Assembly (NCBI GenBank): GCA_905250025.1
Contig: CAJNOJ010000004.1
Span: forward strand, 1,178,001-1,242,000
Length of the DNA stretch: 64,000 bases
Source of the DNA: Adineta ricciae
Taxonomy: Eukaryota; Rotifera; Eurotatoria; Adinetida; Adinetidae
Reading direction: 5' to 3'
The notes below the pieces were generated by a model. It had not been told where the DNA came from and did no database searches. It worked only from the letters and a program-made list of their open reading frames with translations. This document shows positions 45,042 through 56,232 of the stretch, in pieces. Made by a program: the position numbers and the translations under genes. Numbering within the stretch: the first letter of the stretch is position 1; the number at the start of each line of letters is the position of its first letter.

Positions 45042-47128
45042 TTAAGTCGATGGCGTTGAAGTAATTTGTGGCAATTTCGGAGCTCTCGTTGTATTTGTAC
45101 TGTTTCGAGATTCTGATAATGCTTTATTCGGTGTCGAACGCGCAGTCTGAGTGACGAAAACATCATTTGCATAATCACGATCAGAGTTCATCGGATGTTC
45201 ACCAATATCCACTTGAGTGCTATAGTAAACAAACGACTATGATCTAGTTTGAGATATACATTAATGTGACTTACTTCTGCATTGATAGACTCGGTGGATT
45301 TGATTTGCGCGTATTCATTCGTAAGAATAATGTTCGCAAGACTTGTTCTTTTTGTTCCCAGGTTAAATCACCAAAATCCACCTCCGGACTAAGATTTGTC
45401 CTGAGAAAAACGAATAGTGTAACTAATCAAATCAATATATCGTAGATATTTACCATTTCGTCGCTTCCTCTAGATCATGATATACACTGTTTGTGCTGCA
45501 ACCTGGGAATGTTTCATTGAACGTTCGAATCTTTGGATAATCTCCTTGTCCATGATGAGCGTTCAACATTCGGTTTTGATACGCATTAAATGCATCTTTT
45601 TTGTATTGTGTTCGATTAAATGCAATCTGCTTTTTCACATGTTGTAAAGCATCCAGAAAGAACGTTTCTAACTCAGAACGTTGGTCGATGATGATCTTCG
45701 CTAATTTTTTCACTTTGACCATCTCCTTAGTTTTGGTTTCTAAATTTCGTTGCAATTTGACAATTTCATTTCGTGAAGATTCATGGAGGATATGGGACTT
45801 TTCAACTATCTGCTTTCGTTCGACACCGAATTCATCGATAAACTGGGTTAAGGAGGCTTCCAACAGATGAATTTTTTCTTTTAACTAAGGAAGAAAAGAG
45901 AGGAAAGTTCTATTGATTTGGATCAAACAACTTACTTCTTTAATTGTTTGATTTTGCTTTTGAATCTGTTCGACCTTTTCTTGAATTAAAATCTCATTCA
46001 ATTCTTTATCACCGGTTGCACGAGAGATTAAACGTGTCAGCTGATCTTTCGTCTTTTGTACTTGAATAAATTCTTGTTGATATACTCGAATAGTTTCAAT
46101 TAACTCTCCGTTTTCTCGATAAACATTGCGGCTGGTCTCAGCTAAACTTCTACAAAACATCAAACCAGTGCGCTGAAGATGAATATCAGTTGCAGAACAC
46201 TTACTTCAAAGCTTCGTCTTGTGCCCGTGCAGCGATTTCTTCGATTTTCTCGTTCGATTCTTGTTGCAGTCGTATTCTTTCTTCAAAATATTTCTGTTCT
46301 AATCTTTGTAACGCTTCATTATGTTCTCTTTCGTCGATGAATGTGGCATCTTTGATCTGAAATCATCACACCAAGAAGACATTTCAGAAAATGAAGAAAA
46401 AGTGAACGAACATCTTCAAGTTCTTTTTGCATTTGTGCTTTTCGTTTGCGAAGATCTTGAACACTATTCAATTCGTGCCGAGCTGCTTCAAGTTCGCCTT
46501 CTTTTCGAGAAATTTTTTCATCTAATTTACGTTTCTGGCGTGTGAAATGAGCGACCTGAACGAAAGCAACTTTAAAACATCGTTCTCTATGAAGAAGTCA
46601 TATACTAATTCATCTTTATTCTTTCGATGTTCCATTTTGATAAATTGAACTTCTTGTTGTAGACGATCGATCTGTAATTGATAAAAACGAAGTGAGAATG
46701 GTCTTTTGCGCAAATGAGTGTTTATTACTTCAGCATCTTTTTCCGCATCTTGCTTCTTCAGATGCGTCACAACTTCAATTGTCTCTTTTTCAGTTTCACG
46801 CATATCATCACGTAGGGCTTCATTTTCATACGCTATGTTATTGGCAATATCACTATTAGGTAAACAACCGATGTTAGAACAGACGAAGAAATTTGTGATA
46901 TGGCCTACCGATAGTGTTTTTTCGATAGTTCGGTGAGATGAAGTTGAGCTTCCCATAGATTGGAATTGTGAATACCATCTTTAATGGCAGCTTCTTCTTT
47001 GATAGCTTTCTTACTACAACAAGCAAATTGTATAAAGCATTCATTATGTTGTGAGGATTCAATTACCTTTTCTTTCCTTTTTTGCCTTTGCTTTTCCCTT
47101 TACCTTTGCCTTTGCCTTTTTTCGGCAT
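45042..47128 (-). CDS. BBOF1: Basal body-orientation factor 1 (CCDC176)
   Basis: Long coiled-coil protein of motile cilia; in vertebrates it keeps basal bodies aligned in multiciliated cells and is also found in sperm axonemes. The N-terminus is an extreme Lys/Gly tract (KKGKGKGKGKGKGKKGKK). Then LWEAQLHLTELSKKHY, VVTHLKKQDAEKDAEV and a coiled coil with EREHNEALQRLEQKYFEERI and SLAETSRNVYRENGELIET follow. The most diagnostic block is VKKLAKIIIDQRSELETFFL with DALQHVKKQI and DYPKIRTFNETFPGCSTNSV, matching human BBOF1 (EYPKIRTF, STNSV). The C-terminus LTWEQKEQVLRTLFLRMN also matches. About seven or eight exons with short introns. ATG 47128 opens the MPKKGKGK frame and is the family start. Confidence 0.92.
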
Positions 47129-47712
47129 AATTTACTCCAAAGATAGATCGAAAACAAAAAAAGTTTAATTTTGAATAATTCCATTGCCATTTCCACTCGA
47201 TTTCATCCTTGTCGAACCAGCAACAACCTCTGTTCTGCGGCTTCACTTCCATCTACTCGCAGATGTCAGTCGATGTAGATGGAATCATTGTAAAAACAGT
47301 AATTACTTCAAACACTTCATTTTACTTTCTCTTTCTTGTCGATAAATTTAAATATTAACCAAGCAAACACAAACAAGTTTAAATCAAACAGGAAAAACAA
47401 GTCTTTTTTGTTGAGATTATTATCGAATATATAGTCGTCGAGACAACTTGTTACGTTTGCATGTTTAACATAATCGGCTTTTACTCCACTTTATTGTTTT
47501 ACTACAATGGTGACTCAGTAGAATAACAACACCAGCCAACGCTTAGTAGTGCGGCAAGCACAAACAACAACAACAACAGTAGCAGCAGCAACCTATTTCG
47601 TTTCACTCGTTTCTCGCCTTTTCTTCTGACAGGATAGTCATCCGACAGCCAATTCGCATGATCGTTTTATTTTTTTGCCAAGTGTTTGTTTTTTTACGTA
47701 TGTGTACATCGA
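47129..47712. other. Intergenic region with CAA/CAG-type microsatellite
   Basis: About 580 bp between two divergent genes (BBOF1 minus, unrecognised protein plus). A trinucleotide tract ACAACAACAACAACAGTAGC with further CAG units lies at about 47562-47592. The plus-strand gene's frame is open upstream to a TTG at 47686, not used as start. Confidence 0.5.
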
Positions 47713-49217
47713 ATGAAGCATAAAACATCCAAACGATCCAGTTCCAATAAACAACAACAAAACAACACCTCCCCACAAAATCGACCGAGACGTTTGTCCA
47801 ATTCATCAACAGGAGTACTCGAGACCCAAAGAAAATCATCATCAAAGGCAAGTTTATGCACAGAAAACAATTGTTTGGACGCGAATACATCAGCGTGTAA
47901 AGCAAACTTGCTATTAAAAAGTCAAAAACTGTTCAAACGAGATCTACTACGCTGTAGTGATCAACGACCATCAGTACTCGGTTCGCATATTCTCCAGACC
48001 TCACGTATTCGTCATGAATCTCAACAAGCACAGCCAACTCTGAATCATGGGCAATCGCACCGTCGTCGTTCTTTATCAGCAGATCCTTATCGACGTCATA
48101 CGACAAGCGAACGAATAGGACCGTGGCCAGATCTACCAGCGGTTCGTATGACTTCAGCAGGAAATGATTTGTCGAATCCAATGAAAGCTTCTCGTAATAT
48201 AAAAAACCCGCGTGTTTTTTCACCCAAATACTACGCGGCATTGACGGAGAATACCGTTAAATTTACGTACCATACATCATCAGAAATGTATATTAACGAG
48301 TATCGGAAGCAAAAAGGTTACTTACTTAGTGCACATGCAGCTGCGAAAGTTCTTCCGCGAGTTTTGCCCATACAGTCCTCTGACGATGATCAACTTTCTG
48401 TGACAGACATACTCGTAGATAAAGCTTGCCGTGGTGATTGTGATGCACTTGAGGATGATACGACGACAACAACAGAACGAACGATGGCTTCGACGAATGA
48501 TCGACTGACAGAATCAACGATTGATCTCTCGTCAAGACAGAATGTATTAATAAAATCAACGAATAGTCTCGCTGATCATCCAAATATACCACCATCCATT
48601 CCAAGTCTTACAAAAAGTATTAACGAAACACATTATATGAGTAATTTTTCCACAGTTGCTTTTCGTAACGGGCATCTTCGAGCAATTCGTCATCCAAATC
48701 AGCATCGACATCAGCAGCAGCAAACGGTCGTCTTACCACCGTTGAACTCGTCGTCACTACAATATCTTAACAGTATGAATTCAATTGACAGATACTATTC
48801 GACCACCACGAGAAAGCCAACAGTACAAAACCATCAAAAATTCTTTCTTCTCGAAGGAAGAAGCAAGAAGAGGTATGAACAAATCCTATCCGCATACTAA
48901 CATTTCCTCTCGACATGTATATTTTCAGTTATGTAAATAAGAATAGGAATCCACCTCGAATAAGTAGCGATAGCGAAGTATGCTAGTGTGAATGAGTTAC
49001 AATTAATTACTAACAAGATTTAACTATTAAAACATATGAGAATAAACTTTGACGAGTTTTCTTTTTTCAGATTGCGTCTCGTTCCCAAGATTATTCTGAC
49101 TTACAAGCAACCGGTGGTCCAGTACTGAGAACAACTCAACGCACGCAAGCTTTAGCTGTCTACCAACTTCCTCGGCAAGCTGCAACCATAGTCACTAGTC
49201 AAAACGATCTTAGATAA
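47713..49217 (+). CDS. Unrecognised Ser/Thr/Gln-rich, probably disordered protein
   Basis: I do not recognise this protein. A long first exon (to about 48873) is followed by a short one (Y-V-N-K-N-R-N-P-P-R-I-S-S-D-S-E) and a third from about 49071 ending QNDLR, joined by short GT-AG introns; the frames match at both junctions. The first exon is basic and rich in Ser, Thr, Gln, Asn and Arg, with few hydrophobic blocks. The most ordered-looking part is SPKYYAALTENTVKFTYHTS and EMYINEYRKQKGYLLSAHAA. No signal peptide or membrane helix. Three-exon consistency supports a real gene. Its neighbours are BBOF1 (divergent) and NIPBL; this gives no functional hint. Confidence 0.65.
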
Positions 49218-49634
49218 TCTCGTGAATACTGTTTTGAATGAGACCCGCAAAATACAGACTTTTATTTTGTAATATGAATGTTGTTACTCAGATGAAATAA
49301 ACCGATAAAACAGATTAGAAACAAATGCGTATGCATCTTAATCATTCGATATGTACGATGATGTCGCAAGTTGTCAGTTCCGAACACATTTCTTTTCGTT
49401 CTTCTGTCTTCAGTGTTTTCTATTGGTCGATAATTTTGACGTGAAGACGAAGGAAAAGGGTAAAGAAAGAACAATAACAACAAATAACAAATAACATTTC
49501 CTCGTTCCTTCTTGTTCGTCTTGTAAATTTCTGTGCATTCAATCATCTGTCATCGTTTGATATTTACTACACTTTTTTAGTCGAATTAAACCAACGAAAA
49601 ATATCTATCCCTGAAACAGACTTTTTTTCGTGTC
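49218..49634. other. Intergenic region
   Basis: About 420 bp between two plus-strand genes. AATAAACC at about 49297 is a plausible polyadenylation signal for the upstream gene. The 94-codon minus-strand frame here is in the promoter of NIPBL and looks like chance. Confidence 0.45.
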
Positions 49635-52600
49635 ATGGATTTACCATCCATCAATCTAATCACAGCAGCACCACTCAATGATGGTTTGTATCGATTGAAA
49701 ATCATTTATTCGCTTATAGTACAATATTTGAATTTAGTGGTACGTGAATTACCTGTATTGTCTTTGGCTAATCATGGAATGGAACGCATTGTTGATAGTA
49801 GCACAGCTGAATACACATCCATGTTACTTAACTGCCGTGACGGTGCATTAGCACAACAACTTGCGCATAAACTTTCGATTGTTGCCAATACGACTACATC
49901 GATGTAAATGAATAAATCCGTAATTGATCGAAAACGAAATCTTTCGTTCGTTTTTTAGCACACTTCGTCAACCGCCAGATCCCGCAGCAACACCTCTGCA
50001 TGGATTACCTCCACTGTTGCAAACCACTGCACAATACAATCCAAATATTTTCAGTGGTATGCTGCACTTTTGATTACTCATCGGTGTTCATTTTTTTCTT
50101 TTCATTAACAGCTTGTCTTCAGCCACCAGCAGCATTTGCACGTTCTTTCCAGTAAGTAATATTTGATCTAATTTCATTTGTATAGAAAACATTTTGATTT
50201 AGATCACCAACAAATTCCTATTCCCACTATCCCAATGCACATTATCCGCCACAAATCAGTCCAAACAATAATAATTACAATCAACCAACAACAGCGTCAG
50301 CATCGCGTAAGTATTTCCTAGAGAAAAAAGAGCAATTAAGCAGGCATTGGTAATCTATAGCTTATTCTTCACGCGGTTTCATGTCGACCACAACATCTAT
50401 GCCAATTCAATCACCTGATCCTCAATCAATGCTTTATCCTCAGAATCCATCCATCGCGCCACACCGTCCAACTCGACCGACTGCTGTAGTACCGCCTTTG
50501 CCAAAAGATCCTGTTATATCCTCACCCATGGGTTCGATCCCGAGCACGTCAGCTCCGATGACACCATCCCCATCGTTATTGAACTATCAACAAGTTTCGC
50601 CGCAAAAACCACCAAACTATCAAAAACATGTAAGTTTCGTTGTCTCGAAGAGGTTTGAAATAATTAGACTGTTCAGCGAATAAACCGTTGAATGACATGC
50701 AGACATTTGAACCGTTAGAACTTTCATCGACATGTGCTTTCCTCTTCTTGTTTTTGAATCTCTTCCATAGTATACAGACCGTTAAGAAAGGAAAAAAAAT
50801 GTTTCTTTTGAATAGTCTGATACATCACAATCACATGAAATCACGAACAAAAGTTTACAACCAGTAACGAATATCAATGACGCGATGACTAAGAAATCAA
50901 GTATGAAGACGTCTAAATTATGAAAATCATTAATGATGAAATTGTCTGTTTTAATTTAGCTCCAGTTCTACAACCAGCTCCATCACATCAGCAAGTGGAA
51001 AAGATACGAATCAATCTTCAAAAATTGCAACCAGATGAACTGGGTAAATACCTAATTTCAATCGAAAGCAGAAGTATCATCTCAGCGCTTTCATTCTAGC
51101 TTCCATTCGAAACTCTTCACCTTCGAAACAACGTTCTATGAAACCAAATATCTCGCAACAGTTAGATCATTTACCATCAGACTTTACTCCCGATCTAATC
51201 AAAGAACTACTTCAAGATGGTTATTCTCTTGATAGCAATGCAGGTGAACGTTTACTACGTCAACGTCGTGCAGCCATCAGCAATGCAGCGTCCCTGAACA
51301 ATTCGCCGAAGAAAAAACGGATTCGGAGTTTATCAACTGAAGACAATGAAGACGATAATGATAACAATGACGATGAGGACGCCAACGATCTCGATAACGA
51401 TGAAGAACAACAACCATTGAAAAAACGTATCCGTCGAGCCAACGATAATCCACTTGCTAATAATTCCACGATCGATGTTATGAGTGCATTGAATAAGAAA
51501 ACTCGAGATCGTTTAGCACGCAAAGCTTTAGACATCGATGCTGATCCGCAAGAAAATACCTCCTATCAGCGTTTCATTCAATTGTTAGACATATTCAATG
51601 ATGATTATGATCGTCATCACGAACAATTAGAACAAACACCTGATGATCACTATCTAGATTTATTATTGTCCGATCATACATTGGATGAAATGGCTATTCT
51701 ATCGGAAAAATTGAAATTATCAACGTATATGTCGCGTATAGATCGTATGAAATTAAAGCGTCTGTTGGAAATTTTATCTTTACGAATTAAACAAGGCGTT
51801 GAAATGAGTCCGAATCTTAAGCATGATATTAATGATGAACAAACGGACGAAGAAGAAGAACGAATGTGGAGAGATCTAGTATTCGAACGGTTAACCATGT
51901 GTGCCAACGCTTGTGAAATCAGTTTAAATATAATGACAACAGATAATATGCCAAAAGAAATTCTCATTGAACATGTCATTGAACACACATCTTTATTTAT
52001 CAAAGCGCAATTGGCTAAGACAATTTTTCCTGAATATGATCCATTGTATCGCAATGATAATCATTCGAAAGGTATGAAGAAATCATCTGAATGAAGAGAA
52101 AAGAAATCATTTGTTATATTATTGCTTCTAGATCCATCATTGACGAAACAAAAACGTTCGAAAGTAACCGGAACGAAATGCAAACAAGTGCAAATCCTTT
52201 ATAATAAGATAGTATCGCTCTTCCAGGGAATTACAGATTTAATGCCACTAGGCAAATATCCAGATACGATTATTCTCGCTGTAAGTTCGTTCCTCTTTCC
52301 TTTCAATGCGTGAAACTTTTTTTTTATATAGATTTCCTCATTTACTGTCAGTTGTATTTATGTTGAAAATATCGTCGATCTTCAAGCACATTCATTACGC
52401 ATTCTCACTGAATTGTTTTCTCGTTATGAACATCATCGCGATTCTATACTTGAAGATCTTCTACTCTCAGTTGCTCGTTTGCCCACAAGTAAAAAGAGTC
52501 TTCGTTGTTATCGTTTACCGTCCGGTGAATCAATCCAAATGTTCACCGCATTAATCATGCATTTAGTTCATGCACCTGTTACATTAGCATCCACGATGAA

Positions 52601-55600
52601 TGTTAGCATAACAGATTCCACGAATGAAATTCATCTGTTGAACACTTACTCAACCGCACAGAATTTAGCATTTAAATTTTTAACTTTATTTTTCCGATCA
52701 TGTGGAACGAAACAAGGCGAAGATGATTACCGAATTGTATTTGAAAATTTCCTAGCTGATTTACTTGTCACTGCTAATCGACCTGAATGGCCTGCATCGG
52801 AAATTCTTCTAACGTTATTATCTCGAATCTTAATGACGAACTTTTCCAACCATTCGCTGCCAATTAACACACGCTTGCAATCATTAGATTATCTAGGTTC
52901 AGTGGCCGCACAATTGCGCAAAGACACAATCGATAACGACGTGTTGAACTCGAAAGAAAACCAAGAAAAACTCGATGCTATTGTTTATAAAACTTTAACA
53001 AGCATTGAGTTAGACGAAGATATGATGGAAGTTTATAAAACGGATCCATTACGTTATCATCGCAGTTTAGTTATTTATCTCAATGAACTGAGTTTAAGTG
53101 ATCAAACGAGTCATTATGCGAAAATGTTTCATGTTGGTCAATGGTTACGCGATTTGAATCTAACAGTAGAACGATTAACTCAAACATTAACACGACGAAT
53201 GAAGCCTGGACAAGCTGAATTAGTCAATGAAGATGATGTTGATGAATCAATGAATACAAATTCGAAAGCTTCGATTTCAGTCGAAGATGAAATTGATTTG
53301 AAAAAGAACGAGAAAGTGACCATTTTAAAAATGTTAGCATTACCGGAAACAGCTCGAAAGCAACAACGATATTCACTCGACATTGAATACGATGATATTT
53401 GTCTACTAATGCGTTATTTAACATCCAATCGACCATTTTTGAAAACCTTCGATGTCTATTTGAAACAATTAGCTGCCATATTTCAATCTGAAGCTGGTAC
53501 AAACATACGCAGCAAAGCAATGAAATGTCTATGTACAGTGGTCGAAGCTGATCCATCTGTTCTTTCACGCAACGATATCAAATCATGTGTGAAAGTTGGT
53601 CTAACAGATAAAAGCATTAGTGTACGTGAAGCAGCCATTGATCTTATTGGACGATATATTGTACAAAAACAAGAATTAATTCTGCAATATTATGATGTTC
53701 TCTGTGAACGAAGTATCGATACGGGTGTCAGTGTGCGAAAGCGTGTCGTGAAAATCTTTCGCGATGTTTGTTTGACTCAACCGAATTTCATTCGAATACC
53801 GGATATATGTTCGCGTTTGTTACGACGTATTCATGACGAAGAATCCATACGTAAATTGGTTCTTGAAACTTTTCAACAATTATGGTTTTCTCCCACACGC
53901 ACTCAACTGGATGTTAAACAACGTGTTCAAACGATCATTGATGTATTAGTTGATGCACAGAAGCAGAATTATACCTGGTTGGAAAATTTAGTGAAAGAAT
54001 TTCTTCAAACAAATGATAAACAATCAAGTGACGATAAGAAGAAAGTGCGAGAACAACGCAAAGATGTCCTAAAAGCTATTCAAGATATTATCAATGAATT
54101 AGTTGAATCGATTTTGAAAGTCGAATCAGCCAATGATCAAGTTCGTGATTATGATTTTCTATACCTTTGCAAATATTTTCCATTTCTCTAGAACTCATCG
54201 AATAAAATGGTTGCCATATTCATCGCTTTGTATGCCCTAGGCAAAGCTAAACCCGATCATGTTCTTCCACATGTTTCAACTATCGTTGAATATTTGAATA
54301 TCAAATGTACATCATATAATGATAATATTATTGTACAATATGTTGCAAAAATTCTTGAATTTACCGTTCCGTTGATGAAATCGGCGTCATCAAGTATTAT
54401 TTATTCGTTGGAAGGTAGTTTAACCAAACTCCTTCTAGTTAGTGGTCAATTAGTTATTCATTCAAGCATTGCTTGTCTCTCCGCAGTTATACGCTTGTCA
54501 AAAAATACTCAACTTGTCAGAGATGTTTTCGTTCGATATCATTGTAAGTTGCCATTCAGCAAATGAACAGAAATGAACCTTTGAATATGTTCGTTTAGCT
54601 ATTGTTATCCAATGTCAGCAAAAGATTCTGGAAAAACCTGATGAAGAATTCAAGGGAAGTGCACAACTGGCTCGATCAATTTACATCCTAGGTGTTCTAT
54701 GTAAATATTTCGATGTAGAAAAAAGCGAATTTGATGATCTCGAGGTACTTCGAACACATCGATCAATCTTTTGTCACACTACTCCCTATTTTCGTTTTAG
54801 TTTTCTGTTGACGACCTTTTTCAGTTATTTATATTTTTTATTCAACGACGTGAGTCTGTAGTCAAACTGAAATCTCTCGTCGGTCTTGGATTCTTTTTGC
54901 AACGTTATGGACAATACCTCGTGCGCGACACAGTTCGTCAACTATACCACAATTATCTGTTAGATCGTCGACCTACAGCTGCTCAGTTACGTTGTCAAGT
55001 ACTCATCAATCTCGAAGAATATTTCCGCGATTGTATACGTCGTATGGCTGAACAAGACATTGACTATCTCCATTTGACACAGACAGCAAATCCAACACCA
55101 AATGAAGATGAAAATAGCAATGATGGTACTGGTCCAACAGGTGTCAATCTCAAAGATACAACGGATGTTCATTCGGAGATGGCTAGTTCAATTGCTCAAT
55201 GTTACTTACGTGTTGTCTTAGATACTTATTTAAGTGAAGATGAAACAATTCGTCAATGTGTTCGAAAGGTCGTGACATGCATATTGGAACAAGGCCTCGT
55301 ACATCCTGTTCAGTTTATTCCATATCTCATCGCCATGACTACGGACCGCGATACAAACATTCAACAGAGCGCTGAACAAAATCTACAAGATTTGGATAAG
55401 ACAAATCCAGGCATCATCCAAACAAAAGTCATGCATGGATTGAAAATGAGTTACCAGTTACAAAAATTACTGGCTGTGACTAGTCAAAATAAGACCAATA
55501 CTCAACAAACTCATGTGCCAAATGAGATTATTAGAGGTAAGAAGAGAAAAATCTCTACAATTGATACTCATCAGCTGTTTTTAGGCATGACCAAAGTAGC

Positions 55601-56203
55601 AGTAACTCCATCGAATAGTCAACAATCACCTTATTGTTCAGTCAATCATTTTCTTTATTCACTAATTCGTTCTTCACGAGTTTATCGTCGCGCTTTGATA
55701 TCTCAATTGCTGAAAATGTTCGATAACGATACAACGACGACAACATCGACGACGCTCGGAGAACAACTATTTGTTGCTGATAATCTAGCTTACTTTCCCT
55801 ATCAAGTTCAAGATGAACCATTGTATCTGATCGAACAGATTGATCTTACTGTCAGCGTTAGTGGCTCGACACAATTACAACAATTTCGTGATTTACTGAA
55901 GCAATACTTAGATTACACGGATGACGATGAAGGCATTGATCTAAGTCGATTAGAAGAAAAATTTCTTCAGTTATCCGATGCCGTCGTCGACGAACTAAAT
56001 CAATGTTTACGTACATCAAAATCAACAATGTTACTATTGATATTAAAATCTTATCTCAAAGATGTTTATGGTTTGAATGACACAAAAATCACTGAGTATG
56101 ATCACACCGAATCGAGTAAAATAACCGATCGGCCAATAATGTCGAGAAAGATGAATGTTAAATTCGAACCGAAGCTCATACTTGATACAATAAAACCGTC
56201 AGC
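49635..56203 (+). CDS. NIPBL: Nipped-B-like cohesin loader (NIPBL/SCC2), 5' part up to an assembly gap
   Basis: Subunit that loads cohesin on chromatin and drives loop extrusion. The N-terminus MDLPSINLITAAPL with LLNCRDGALAQQLAHKLS matches the NIPBL start, which binds MAU2. A disordered Pro/Ser/Gln region follows, with short exons to about 51100. An acidic and basic stretch (DDNDNNDDEDANDLDN, KKRIRRAN) precedes the HEAT-repeat solenoid: LTDKSISVREAAIDLIGRYI, LCERSIDTGVSVRKRVVKIF and RLLRRIHDEESIRKLVLETF are near-diagnostic. The last exon before the gap, with HEAT repeats to KLILDTIKPSA, stops at 29 Ns. The introns at about 54142-54191 and 55537-55584 (48 bp, stop-free in this copy) interrupt the frame. 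The 3' 2501 bp (53703-56203) recur after the gap. Confidence 0.9.
53703..56203 (+). repeat. 2501-bp near-identical duplicate, copy 1 (inside NIPBL)
   Basis: Begins TGTGAACGAAGTATCGATAC and ends ACCGTCAGC directly at the N run. Copy 2 (56233-58733) starts directly after the Ns with the same words. The offset is 2530 bp at both ends, so the copies have equal length (no net indel) and differ by scattered, mostly synonymous or intronic substitutions. Confidence 0.95.
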
Positions 56204-56232
56204 NNNNNNNNNNNNNNNNNNNNNNNNNNNNN
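56204..56232. other. Assembly gap (29 Ns)
   Basis: A run of 29 ambiguous bases inside NIPBL. It is flanked on both sides by the 2501-bp duplicated segment, so it marks a contig join rather than unread unique sequence. Confidence 0.97.

Noticed and set aside
47562-47592. CAA/CAG trinucleotide tract as a coding polyglutamine repeat
   Set aside because: It lies upstream of the first in-frame ATG of the following gene, outside the coding frame.
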